DNA from: Lewinella cohaerens DSM 23179
GTDB lineage: Bacteria > Bacteroidota > Bacteroidia > Chitinophagales > Saprospiraceae
Length of the DNA: 64,000 bases
Assembly (NCBI RefSeq): GCF_000379805.1
Contig: NZ_KB903598.1
Span: forward strand, 142,232 to 206,231
Reading direction: 5' to 3'
A program made the translations under genes and the position numbers. Of this stretch, positions 27,015 through 35,220 are shown one piece after another; positions within the stretch are counted from its first letter, which is position 1; each line of letters begins with the position of its first letter. The notes under the pieces were generated by a model that saw only the letters and a program-made list of their open reading frames with translations, made no database searches and had not been told where the DNA came from.

Positions 27015-27719
27015 TTATAGAATAAAATCAACTCCCTCCTTTACCATCTTTTGATAATTTTCAGCATTAAACTGGTATAAAAAGGCCCCCTTTCGTGATC
27101 CAGATTTATCCTTTTCGTCTAATTTGTCCAGTAGTCCCATTGAAAGGATTTTCTTGCGGAAATTGCGGCGGTCCAGTTCTTTTTGATAGATCGCCTCATA
27201 CAGAAGTTGCAATTGAGGAATGGTGAATTTTTCTGGTAATAATTCAAACCCAATTGGGCTATACCTTGCCTTGGTGCGTAGCTTATCCAAGGCATCCTGT
27301 ACCATTATGTTGTGATCGAGCATCAAGGAGGGGGTATCCTTTAAGTCAAACCAGCGTGCCTGATGAGTTTCGACCTTGTTAAGTGCTTCGTCTTCCAGGT
27401 GGATCAATGAAAAATAAGCCTGAGATATTACCCTCGCTCCGGGGTCACGCTCAGGATCACTGTACAAGGCCAGGGGGTCTAAGAAAATATTTTCCAGCCC
27501 GGTATGCTCTTGAAGTACCCTTATTGCTGCATCGGAAGTACTTTCTTGTTCTTGAACAAAGCTGCCAATGACTGACCAGGCACCTAAGAAGGGCGCTATT
27601 TTTCGCTTGAAAAGAAGTAGCTGTAATGTTGATTGGTTAAATCCAAAAATGATACAATCTACCGCCACTAATATAGGTTTGGCTTGCTTATAGTATTGCT
27701 TCTTATGTGGAAATTCCAT
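27015..27719 (-). CDS. NrtR-type transcriptional regulator (Nudix domain plus winged helix)
   Basis: 234 codons. Residues about 14-150 form a Nudix fold (VAVDCIIFGF, LLLFKRKIAPFLGAWSVIGSF), and residues about 160-230 a winged helix (FTIPQLQLLYEAIYQKELDR, NFRKKILSMGLL, GAFLYQFNAENY) as in NrtR/AraR regulators, which bind ADP-ribose or sugar derivatives and repress metabolic genes. The Nudix box is degenerate (RVLQEHTG where active enzymes have REUxEExG), so catalysis is unlikely. It is divergent from the SUMF1-sigma operon with 124 bases between starts, so it might control that operon, but typical targets are sugar or NAD genes and none is adjacent. Confidence 0.85.
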   Translation of the reverse strand: MEFPHKKQYYKQAKPILVAVDCIIFGFNQSTLQLLLFKRKIAPFLGAWSVIGSFVQEQESTSDAAIRVLQEHTGLENIFLDPLALYSDPERDPGARVISQAYFSLIHLEDEALNKVETHQARWFDLKDTPSLMLDHNIMVQDALDKLRTKARYSPIGFELLPEKFTIPQLQLLYEAIYQKELDRRNFRKKILSMGLLDKLDEKDKSGSRKGAFLYQFNAENYQKMVKEGVDFIL

Positions 27720-27786
27720 AGTTATAGGAAGGTAGTTGTAAGACTCAAAGGTAAGCGTTTGTTTTACACTTGTAAATCAGTGTCGT

Positions 27787-27794
27787 TAATTTTG
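27787..27794 (+). promoter_or_regulatory. -7 box TAATTTTG upstream of the SUMF1-sigma operon
   Basis: TAATTTTG matches TAnnTTTG, 49 bases before the SUMF1-protein ATG. A TTTG lies at 27758-27761, giving a 25-base spacer, longer than usual. Confidence 0.4.
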
Positions 27795-27843
27795 AACGTT
27801 GAAGTACGAGAGGTGTACTTAGGAACAAATAATACAGAACACC

Positions 27844-29778
27844 ATGCGTATTTTGCTCCTTTTATTACTGATGACCCTGTTCTTATATCCAGGTAACGCA
27901 GCAACTCCTGAACCTATAAAACCACTGTCGAAGGCCATCCGCTCTCTGGATTATTACCAGCAACAAGCTCAGCTTTGGCTATTGGAAACACAGCAGCATC
28001 CACAAGAGGCAAATGCTTGGTTGAATTACTATACTGCTGCCCGAAATACCAATGTACTACAAGGGTATGCAGCTTTTGATCTCGCAGATATTCTCACGGA
28101 AGTGAAGAAAAATATTCCCACCTCCTTTGAAGCCCATTATCTTACCTATTGGCAAAGTGACCTCTTTGACAGGAATTACGAAGCTTTACTAAAGGCGCAT
28201 GAACTTGCACCTGAACGGTTGGAGATAGCGCACGACTTGATTCACTATTACGAATTGAAAGGTGACTTGGCCAACTATGTTTATTGGTGTGAAAAGTATT
28301 TTAATACTGGCGACTTAAGTCCAGGGATATTGACATGGAATTATAATGCACTCGCTTCTGTTCGAAGCAATGGCGTTTTGATCACCCAAGGGGACAATGA
28401 TACTTACCCTGCTTGGGTATTGCAGGCCGTAAAAGGGATTCGCAGAGATGTTCGAATTGTCAACCTTTATCTTCTTTTGGCTGAAAGGGATTACCGAAGT
28501 AGGGTCTTTGCTGAATTGCAAGTACCTGACACTTTTGAACGACCACAAGAAGCTCCGGTCAATGCTCAATTGGAGCTTTTACTTCGCCACCTCTTACAGT
28601 ATTGTGCCCGTCCGGTACATTTGGGTATAGCCACTCCCGCTGTGCAACGGGTTGCTTTTGATAGTCAACTTTACCTCACAGGCTTAGCTTTTGAGTATAG
28701 CCAGCAGTACCTGGATAATGTTCGCTTGTTACGTCAAAATTTTGAAAACGATTTTTTGACAGAACACCTAGGGAACCCGCTTTACTATGATCCATCTCAG
28801 TCTGTGGTTGATCACATGAATATGAATTACATTCCGGCGCTGGCAATTCTTCATGATATGTACGGTAAAGAAGGCGCTCAGAAGGAAGCTGAAGATATTG
28901 CCAATTTGGCACTGCTTATAGCAGATCGAGCCGATAAAACCCAGGATGTAGCAGGGATTTTTCGACAAGAAGTAAAGACAATTCCAGCCACTACAAATAT
29001 GGATTTACGTGCGCTGGACAAGGAAATGTATCCGGTGGAAGGATCATTGTACGCTTCTTCTTTCGAAGTCAGTAATGCTCAGTACCGTGCATTTTTACAA
29101 GATTTATTAGAAGCCAATCAATTTGAATTATTGACAGTCTGTAAAACAGAGACCGTTGATTGGCTGTCACTTTTACCAGAGGCGTACCAGCAATTGCCAG
29201 CGACAGTACTTTTCAATATGGGCGGTAGCCCAGATGAAGGAAATCACCCGATCACTAATATTTCCCAGGAGGCAGCAATAGCTTACTGCGATTGGCTCAC
29301 GGAAGTTTACAATGCTTCAGACCACCGTCGTAAGCGCTTTCAAGAGGTTCGCTTTCGTTTACCAACTGTCGATGAATGGGAACAAGCCGCTAGGGGAGGG
29401 GCAACCTACGAAGCTCCTTACCCTTGGGGCGGGCCTTACTTTCGGAACGCCAAAGGCTGCTACCTTTCCAACTTTAATCCTTATTTGGTAAGTTTAAGTG
29501 AGGAAGAACCGCTATTTGGGCCATCTGCTGAAAAGCCAGAGTCACCTGGAGAAGATGGGGCATATTTTCCCGCTCCAGTGGATGCGTACTTCCCAAATAA
29601 CTTTAACCTGTATAACATAAGTGGGAATGTTGCTGAAATGACTCAGGCGCCTAATATCACCAAAGGTGGAGGTTGGCTAGACCCTTCTTATTATACTCAA
29701 ATCGGGGTTAGCCAAACAGTATCATTGCCAAATCCGAATACAGGTTTTCGCATTTTCATGGAAGTGATCAAAGAATAG
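27844..29778 (+). CDS. Secreted SUMF1/FGE-sulfatase-domain protein with TPR-like N-terminus
   Basis: 644 codons. Residues 1-20 form a signal peptide ([19 protein letters not shown]). Residues about 35-170 are helical and TPR-like ([36 protein letters not shown]). [16 protein letters not shown] (about 178-193) resembles a motif seen in DUF2723 membrane proteins. The C-terminal third is a formylglycine-generating-enzyme-like domain ([59 protein letters not shown]...TGFRI). It lacks an obvious pair of catalytic cysteines, as in GldJ-like and sensory SUMF1 proteins. It is the first gene of an operon with an ECF sigma factor whose GTG follows its stop immediately, suggesting a regulated envelope function. 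Confidence 0.8.
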   Translation: MRILLLLLLMTLFLYPGNAATPEPIKPLSKAIRSLDYYQQQAQLWLLETQQHPQEANAWLNYYTAARNTNVLQGYAAFDLADILTEVKKNIPTSFEAHYLTYWQSDLFDRNYEALLKAHELAPERLEIAHDLIHYYELKGDLANYVYWCEKYFNTGDLSPGILTWNYNALASVRSNGVLITQGDNDTYPAWVLQAVKGIRRDVRIVNLYLLLAERDYRSRVFAELQVPDTFERPQEAPVNAQLELLLRHLLQYCARPVHLGIATPAVQRVAFDSQLYLTGLAFEYSQQYLDNVRLLRQNFENDFLTEHLGNPLYYDPSQSVVDHMNMNYIPALAILHDMYGKEGAQKEAEDIANLALLIADRADKTQDVAGIFRQEVKTIPATTNMDLRALDKEMYPVEGSLYASSFEVSNAQYRAFLQDLLEANQFELLTVCKTETVDWLSLLPEAYQQLPATVLFNMGGSPDEGNHPITNISQEAAIAYCDWLTEVYNASDHRRKRFQEVRFRLPTVDEWEQAARGGATYEAPYPWGGPYFRNAKGCYLSNFNPYLVSLSEEEPLFGPSAEKPESPGEDGAYFPAPVDAYFPNNFNLYNISGNVAEMTQAPNITKGGGWLDPSYYTQIGVSQTVSLPNPNTGFRIFMEVIKE

Positions 29779-30342
29779 GTGTTTAAGAATTATTCCAAAT
29801 GGCCGGATGAAAAGCTGATGAGAGAGGTCCAAAAAGGCCAAGAGGCAGCTTTTAACGTACTGTACGAACGGTATGGCACCAAGCTGTATACCTATTTCTG
29901 GCGTGCTCTGGCACAAGAGAAGGAGGTAGCAAAAGACTTTACCCAACAGCTTTTTCTGAAACTTATTGAGCGGCGTGAATCCTACGATACACGCCGCACT
30001 TTTAGCGCCTGGCTATTTACCATCGCTGCCAATATGGTGAAAAACGAATACCGTAGACGTAGCCGGCTGGCAAAAAATGCAACCCGGTATTCTGCCGGAG
30101 ATAATGCGTTTGAAATACCCTCGTTAGGAGGGCTGGATGTTGATTATCAACAGGCACAACTAAGCAAAGCAATGAACCAGCTGGCAGAGAAACATCGTCA
30201 GGTATTCCTACTCCGCTACCAGGAAGAAATGAGCATCAAAGCAATAAGTGAGGTGGTCGGTTGCCCGGAAGGCACCGTTAAATCCAGATTGTACTATGCC
30301 GTGAAGTACCTGGCAAAGCAATTGGAAAATATCCGTTATTAA
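29779..30342 (+). CDS. ECF-type RNA polymerase sigma factor
   Basis: 187 codons, GTG start directly after the upstream stop codon (TAG-GTG). An internal ATG at codon 14 is possible, but the GTG keeps the whole region 2 ([20 protein letters not shown], then [42 protein letters not shown]-like). Region 4 ([21 protein letters not shown], then [20 protein letters not shown]) carries the DNA-recognition helix-turn-helix. It should direct RNA polymerase to a set of alternative promoters. The next gene encodes a single-span protein that could be its anti-sigma factor. The operon promoter does not show the CGAACA-N17-GTT element seen at the stress genes. Confidence 0.92.
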   Translation: MFKNYSKWPDEKLMREVQKGQEAAFNVLYERYGTKLYTYFWRALAQEKEVAKDFTQQLFLKLIERRESYDTRRTFSAWLFTIAANMVKNEYRRRSRLAKNATRYSAGDNAFEIPSLGGLDVDYQQAQLSKAMNQLAEKHRQVFLLRYQEEMSIKAISEVVGCPEGTVKSRLYYAVKYLAKQLENIRY

Positions 30343-30363
30343 CCTCCGTAGAAACAGAAGAGA

Positions 30364-30963
30364 ATGGAAAATTTTGAAAGACTGGAAAGGTTGTTACTAA
30401 ATAAATCCTATCAGGAACTCACACCTGCGGAGGTAGACTGGATAGCTAGCCAAGACGTAGATCAGGAAGCGTTTAACCAGCAAAGAGAAGTACTGCGCTC
30501 AATGAAGGATAACTTATCCCGGAAAAGCCCATTGGTACCTTCTTCTGATGTTTTTCGAAATGCTTTAGCTTTTCAGCATAAGAGTAGGCTGCGCAGTCGT
30601 AGGAAGGTGTGGTTAGTTGGAGCAGCGATGATAACCATTGGCTGTTTTATCGGGCGTTGGTCAGCTACGGTGCAAGAGACGATTGTGAAAAAGGAAATTC
30701 AAGAGCCCTCCGCCAGCGAAGTTATCAGAGACACTGTTTTTGTGAATCAAATACGTGAAATAGAGAGCGCTCCTAAGGTTATCTACCGTGAGCGTATCCA
30801 GAAAGACACCGTTTATATTCCCATGGCAATAGCCAATAATGCAACGGCGGAAGAGCTGGCTCGTGATGTACTGTCAGTAACAACCTTGAAAGATCTGCCT
30901 GAGTTGTCGCGGAATGCAAGAGAAACAGAAGCTTTACTAAAAGTCCTGGTAGAGGTATACTAA
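30364..30963 (+). CDS. Single-span membrane protein, putative anti-sigma factor
   Basis: 199 codons, 21 bases after the sigma gene. The N-terminal 80 residues are charged and helical (MENFERLERLLLNKSYQELT, PAEVDWIASQ), followed by one membrane helix (VWLVGAAMITIGCFIGRW, about 83-100) and a C-terminal domain with DTVFVNQIREI and VIYRERIQKDTVYI that would face the periplasm. Position after an ECF gene and this topology fit an anti-sigma factor, although no zinc-binding HxxxCxxC anti-sigma motif is present. The SUMF1 protein may act as the sensor input; this is inference. Confidence 0.65.
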   Translation: MENFERLERLLLNKSYQELTPAEVDWIASQDVDQEAFNQQREVLRSMKDNLSRKSPLVPSSDVFRNALAFQHKSRLRSRRKVWLVGAAMITIGCFIGRWSATVQETIVKKEIQEPSASEVIRDTVFVNQIREIESAPKVIYRERIQKDTVYIPMAIANNATAEELARDVLSVTTLKDLPELSRNARETEALLKVLVEVY

Positions 30964-30964
30964 A

Positions 30965-30990
30965 AAAGCCTTCCGGGGAGGGAAGGCTTT
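30965..30990 (+). terminator. Terminator of the sigma-factor operon
   Basis: AAAGCCTTCC (30965-30974) and GGAAGGCTTT (30981-30990) form a perfect 10-bp stem with a 6-base loop two bases after the stop codon. Confidence 0.85.
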
Positions 30991-31037
30991 CGATGTTCTA
31001 TTTGGTTAAGCAGGTATTTCTATTGATACCTGAGGGG

Positions 31038-31310
31038 TTACCGGAGTTGAAAACGCTGGATCGTTTGGCGATTCACCTGTGGGTGCGATACCAAATCGAC
31101 GTTCAGCGTACAGTTTTCGTAATTCAAGGCGTAGCTTTCGCGAACGGCGTTACCCATCCGTGAGTTGCTGATGGGCTTGAGGCCCAAAAAATGTCCCGCT
31201 TCATCAGCGAAACTGGTCATTAGATCTTTAACGGCATTAAGCGCGTTACCGCTTGTGTTTTGGTTAATTAATCCAGCCGTCAGTGCAAGTTTGATTTTAC
31301 GGGTATTCAT
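31038..31310 (-). CDS. Small protein of unknown function
   Basis: 90 codons from ATG 31310 (MNTRKIKLALTAGLINQNTS); the open frame reaches 31424 but the extra stretch is AT-rich and low in coding character. The protein has no signal peptide or membrane helix and no domain I recognise; it contains SFADEAGHFLGLKPISNSRM and ends in basic residues. Its only support is moderate codon bias and a credible length, so it may be spurious. Confidence 0.45.
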   Translation of the reverse strand: MNTRKIKLALTAGLINQNTSGNALNAVKDLMTSFADEAGHFLGLKPISNSRMGNAVRESYALNYENCTLNVDLVSHPQVNRQTIQRFQLR

Positions 31311-31620
31311 GGTCAAATGGTTCAATGGGGTGTATTGGGTATCAATGTTTGATAATGAAACTTGATTCTTGCTTTTATGTTGTTTGGAAATATTTAAAGC
31401 TTTGTTAAAATTTCTTAATAACATCGAAAAGAGGAATCATTGTCGCCTCTATAACTATTTACGAGATGATTGCCTTAAGTGGATGTCAGTTTCTGAAATT
31501 TTATTTTACACTATGGACAATTTGCTTGTTGTCACAATTTAATACCCTTGAAACCAAGAACGTTACCCTAATCGCTGAACGGTCATTTTTACTGGATGAA
31601 TCGGGTGTTTTTTGGTTTGA
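31311..31620. other. Intergenic stretch without gene
   Basis: AT-rich, no credible gene, no recognisable RNA. It probably holds the promoter of the small gene at 31310, but no box is clear. Confidence 0.4.
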
Positions 31621-31709
31621 GGGTTAGATAGTTGATGGTTTGATAGTTTATTTCTCAAACTACTATAGAAACGAACAATCAAACCATCAACCATCAACTA
31701 TCTAACCCC
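31621..31709. repeat. Large inverted repeat of GATAGTTGATGGTTTG type after the BNR protein gene
   Basis: GGGTTAGATAGTTGATGG followed by TTTGAT (31621-31644) is complementary to 31679-31709, where the arm carries an extra copy of the unit (GATGGTT twice). The two arms could form a stem of more than 20 bp with a loop of about 35. It lies six bases after the stop of the BNR-repeat gene on the minus strand and could serve as terminator; the internal GATGGTT iteration suggests slippage. Similar simple units are common in Bacteroidota intergenic DNA. Confidence 0.6.
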
Positions 31710-31714
31710 AAATA

Positions 31715-34597
31715 TTACTTCAACTCAAACCCCTGCTCCGACGTCTGATCATTCATTTTGAAGATTACCTTGTACTTTCCAGGTAGCAGGTAGTACTTGC
31801 CATCGTCAGCAGGTTCCATATCAGGTAAGCTTTCGTCTTTTTCGAGATTTTTTTCGAGATATTGGCGATAGGCCGGCCACGCATCTTTACCATAAGTAAA
31901 GTCATAAGTCGCATACTGCAAACCTTTTTCTAGAGATACTTCATAGGTGTTGAGTATTGGACCATCTTCTGCTTGAATACTTACCTGGGCAGTGCCAGTA
32001 TTACTTGCGTAAACGGGTAAGTTGATACTGGGACTATTATCACGTGACCAACTATCCCGCCCCCACGAACGGCCGCGCCGCTGATTGTCTATCTTGAAAA
32101 GATGGACGGCCTCCGCGAGTACTTCGTTAGTAAGCGCCTGTAGCTCACGTGCAGACGCTCGGTACAGCGAACGGCCATGGGTGCCAATAATAATATCTTT
32201 GTCACGAGGGTGAATAACGATGTCATGTACTGGCGCTCCGGCTAAACCTTCAAGGAAAGCATGGAAAGTAGCGCCATTGTCTAAGGAAAGGTAAGCTCCA
32301 TGGTCAGTACCTACATAAATCATACCTTCTACTTCGGGGTCTTCTTTGACAACATTTATGGGTTCTTGAGGAAGGTCCCGACCTATGATCTCCCAGGTTT
32401 TACCATAGTCATCAGAACGGAATAGCATGGCATTCCAGTTATCCCAGCGGTAGCCATTAAGCGATAGGTAGACCCTGCCTTCCTGGTGTTTACTAGCTTG
32501 AACGCGGCTCACCCACATATCAGATGGGAGGCCCTTCGAGATGTCTTTCCATTGGTAACCGCCATCTTTACTTACGTGAACACGTCCGTCATCAGATCCC
32601 GCGTAAAGGAGGCCAAAACGTAATGGCGATTCATGGATGGCACTGAGCGTTCCATAAGGGACATCCCCTTTCTGGCCGCCATGAGTAAGGTCCGGCGAAA
32701 TAATAGTGAAATCCTTACCCTGGTTGAGTGAGCGATGCATAAAATTAGACCCCATGTAAAGGATGTCAGGGTTGTGCTCTGAAAGATGGATGGGGGTTTG
32801 CCAATTCCATCTGTAGGGGCGTTCTCCCAGGTCATGTTTAGGGGTGATGTAAGCACGGTCTTCCGTTTGGGTATTCAACCGGAAGTAGTTGCCAAACTGG
32901 AAACCAGTATAAACGGTAGCATTGTCGCGGGTATCTATAGCTACTTGCATACCGTCGCCGCCCATGATCATTTCGTAAGGGTATTGCCCACTTTGCTGCC
33001 ACCTGGTGGAAGGCTCGTAGGTGTGGTCTCCCATCCAGACGCCGTTGTCTTGCAGGCCGCCATACACCTTATAAGGTTTAGCCATATCAACGGCTACGTA
33101 ATAAAACTGCCCCAATGGTGGATGGTTACACTTTATCCAGTTTTCGCCGTCGTCGTAAGAGATATTGATTCCACCATCATTACCCAGGATAATGTGTCCG
33201 TCCCGGTCGGGGCTGATCCACAGGGCATGATGGTCTGAATGTACATTGGCACCATTAATGCCCTGCCAAGTAGTACCACCGTCGTCACTTCGAATAACAG
33301 GTACGCCCATGATATATATCCGATTGGCATCACGTGGAGATACCTTGATCACACCAAAATAGTAACCATAGGAGTAGTAAACACCATCGATGTAGTCATC
33401 ATGGGTTTTTGACCACTTCTTGCTGTTATTTACCATGCGATATACTTCAAGTCCTACTACTTCTGTATCAAACAGCAGGCTGTTGGCGCTCTCGGTGTAT
33501 TCTACCAAGGTGAGGGGCGTGATTTCACCATGAGCGACCATCTGCTGAATTTTCTTTGTGTTGTATTCTTTAGGGAAACCATTCTGTCGAAGGTAGCCCT
33601 GTAGCTGTTTTTCGGGGAGTTTTGCAAAGTCGGTTTTGCTCATGCTTCGCAAGGCATCTTTGGTTAGCCCCTCCTCTTCGTCGGTTTCTTTCGGGCGTCG
33701 GTTGTAGTTGTCAATAGAGGCATAGAGGATAGGGGTACGCCCCTGGTAGCCCATTGCTAGACCAATACGGCCAGCACCTTCCCCGGAAGGGAATCCACTT
33801 TTAGGTCCACTGATCAATGACCAAGTACTGCCGCTATCAGTACTTTCATAAATGCCAGAACCGTTGCCAGCCTCTGTAAAGTCCCAGGCACGGCGAGTAC
33901 GTTCCCAGGTGGCTGCATAGAGATGCTCAGGGTTCATTGGGTCTACGACCATTTCTATACCTCCGGCATCATTATTTACGAAGAGTGTCTTTTCCCAGCT
34001 TTCACCACCATTGGTGGTTTTGTAGATTCCTCTTTCCGCGTTTGGCGAATAAAGGTGACCTAAAACGGCTACCCATACAGTGTTAGGATTGGTAGGATGG
34101 ATAATAATACGGCCAATATGGTGGCTTTCAGGCAAGCCGCGATGTTGCCAAGTTTTACCTCCATCAGTACTGCGATAAACCCCCAGGCCAGCGTAAGAAG
34201 AGCGACTGGAATTGACCTCGCCGGTACCTACCCAGACGGTATTACTCTTCCAGTCTACTGCCACTGCTCCCAGCGTCATTACGTCTTGTTGATCGAAGAG
34301 GGGATTGAAAGTAGTACCATTGTTATTGGTGTACCAAAGCCCCCCGGACGCATAGGCGACATAGAATTGGGTGGGGTCTTCCGGATGTACTGCCATATCG
34401 ACAACCCGTCCACTTTGAACGCTGGGGCCGATATTGGTAAAAGGAAGATGCTTGACAAGCGAATTGTCGCGTAGTTTTTTTCTTTGTTCTACCGCCTGAA
34501 GTCGTTGTTCGGCAGGTGTTACGAGCGAAGGGACGCCCTGGCTGTAGCCATTGATAAGTATGGATATAGCGAAAAAACAAAAAATCAGGTATCTCAT
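31715..34597 (-). CDS. Secreted BNR/sortilin (VPS10)-like beta-propeller protein
   Basis: 960 codons. Signal peptide MRYLIFCFFAISILINGYSQ. The body contains many Asp-box/BNR units (YRSTDGGKTW, YKTTNGGESW, YESTDSGSTW, RSDDGGTTWQG, SYDDGENW, VSKDGGYQW, RSDDYGKTW, SLDNGATF), the pattern of VPS10/sortilin-like multi-bladed propellers. The C-terminus (LLPGKYKVIFKMNDQTSEQGFELK) resembles the beta-sandwich end of the Bacteroidota group often called glycosyl hydrolases; I see no sialidase FRIP motif or catalytic residues, and no T9SS sorting domain, so that annotation should not be trusted. Probably periplasmic or surface exposed, function unknown. It is divergent from the DksA-like gene. Confidence 0.85.
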   Translation of the reverse strand: MRYLIFCFFAISILINGYSQGVPSLVTPAEQRLQAVEQRKKLRDNSLVKHLPFTNIGPSVQSGRVVDMAVHPEDPTQFYVAYASGGLWYTNNNGTTFNPLFDQQDVMTLGAVAVDWKSNTVWVGTGEVNSSRSSYAGLGVYRSTDGGKTWQHRGLPESHHIGRIIIHPTNPNTVWVAVLGHLYSPNAERGIYKTTNGGESWEKTLFVNNDAGGIEMVVDPMNPEHLYAATWERTRRAWDFTEAGNGSGIYESTDSGSTWSLISGPKSGFPSGEGAGRIGLAMGYQGRTPILYASIDNYNRRPKETDEEEGLTKDALRSMSKTDFAKLPEKQLQGYLRQNGFPKEYNTKKIQQMVAHGEITPLTLVEYTESANSLLFDTEVVGLEVYRMVNNSKKWSKTHDDYIDGVYYSYGYYFGVIKVSPRDANRIYIMGVPVIRSDDGGTTWQGINGANVHSDHHALWISPDRDGHIILGNDGGINISYDDGENWIKCNHPPLGQFYYVAVDMAKPYKVYGGLQDNGVWMGDHTYEPSTRWQQSGQYPYEMIMGGDGMQVAIDTRDNATVYTGFQFGNYFRLNTQTEDRAYITPKHDLGERPYRWNWQTPIHLSEHNPDILYMGSNFMHRSLNQGKDFTIISPDLTHGGQKGDVPYGTLSAIHESPLRFGLLYAGSDDGRVHVSKDGGYQWKDISKGLPSDMWVSRVQASKHQEGRVYLSLNGYRWDNWNAMLFRSDDYGKTWEIIGRDLPQEPINVVKEDPEVEGMIYVGTDHGAYLSLDNGATFHAFLEGLAGAPVHDIVIHPRDKDIIIGTHGRSLYRASARELQALTNEVLAEAVHLFKIDNQRRGRSWGRDSWSRDNSPSINLPVYASNTGTAQVSIQAEDGPILNTYEVSLEKGLQYATYDFTYGKDAWPAYRQYLEKNLEKDESLPDMEPADDGKYYLLPGKYKVIFKMNDQTSEQGFELK

Positions 34598-34669
34598 GTC
34601 GTTGGTATTGATGTAACTGCGTGAAAATAGAAAAATATCAGGTGAGCTTTATCAACTTGAAAAGAAAAG

Positions 34670-34698
34670 CGAACAGGCATTGCAAAAAAAAGGTTTCA
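34670..34698 (+). promoter_or_regulatory. CGAACA-N17-GTT promoter element, DksA-like gene
   Basis: CGAACA (34670-34675), 17-base spacer, GTTTCA (34693-34698), 17 bases before the ATG at 34715. One of eight exact instances of the shared element. Confidence 0.7.
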
Positions 34699-34714
34699 AA
34701 AGAAAAACAATAAT

Positions 34715-35068
34715 ATGAGTACCCCATCAGGAATAGGTTTTACACAAGAACAATTAGACGACTTACGAGAGCGACTGGAAAACAAACAGTCCCGTATATC
34801 AACCGAGCTAAAACGGCTAGAAGAGGAAGAACTCCCAAACCTATACCGCAATGAAGAATCCAACGATGGGTACGGAGATGACGCCAAAAATGACCAGATC
34901 AGGCAAAGGATCGTAGCACAAATAAAACGTCGCCGGAGTGATTTGGAGGCTGTACGAGCGGCCTTGGGCCGAATGGAAAATGGCACCTATGGTGTTGACC
35001 AGAGGACAGGTGATTTTATTCGATTTGAACGTTTACAAGCACTTCCTACAGCCCGAACGGCCATCTAG
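34715..35068 (+). CDS. DksA/TraR-like protein lacking zinc-finger cysteines
   Basis: 117 codons. The N-terminal coiled coil (EQLDDLRERLENKQSRISTE, then LKRLEEEELPNL) carries the acidic NDGYGDDAKNDQ tip, and KRRRSDLEAVRAALGRMENG leads into TYGVDQRTGDFIRFERLQAL, which is the start of a DksA zinc finger (TYGxCxxxGxxIxxxRLxAxP). However, the first cysteine position is Val94/Asp95 and the protein ends (PTARTAI) before the second pair, so no zinc site exists. DksA proteins bind the RNA polymerase secondary channel and adjust transcription during stress. A Cys-independent variant that works under oxidative conditions is known in other bacteria; here it is inference. Carries the stress promoter element. 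Confidence 0.78.
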   Translation: MSTPSGIGFTQEQLDDLRERLENKQSRISTELKRLEEEELPNLYRNEESNDGYGDDAKNDQIRQRIVAQIKRRRSDLEAVRAALGRMENGTYGVDQRTGDFIRFERLQALPTARTAI

Positions 35069-35097
35069 AGTTATTGAAAGAAAATACTAATGGTTAT

Positions 35098-35131
35098 GCC
35101 CTTGCCGCGATCTTGTGGTAGGGGCTTTTTT
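35098..35131 (+). terminator. Terminator of the DksA-like gene
   Basis: GCCCTTGCC (35098-35106) pairs with GGTAGGGGC (35117-35125) with two G-U pairs, followed by six T. Confidence 0.7.
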
Positions 35132-35153
35132 AGGCCTATATCTAAAATAAAAA

Positions 35154-35178
35154 TGGCCCCGGCTGATTGCCGAGGCCA
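35154..35178 (-). terminator. Terminator of the baeRF-like gene
   Basis: TGGCCCCGGC (35154-35163)/GCCGAGGCCA (35169-35178), a 10-bp stem with one mismatch or G-U pair, followed on the minus strand by TTTTTATTTT. Confidence 0.75.
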
Positions 35179-35220
35179 AATTCAATGTTTTCAATAGTGG
35201 TATACTAGACGCTCCTGTAA

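Noticed and set aside
31671-31676. CGAACA hit in the inverted repeat after the BNR gene
   Set aside because: No GTT box at the right distance and no gene start downstream.
31715-34597. Sialidase or glycosyl hydrolase function for the BNR-repeat protein
   Set aside because: Asp-boxes alone define only the propeller fold; I found no catalytic motifs.
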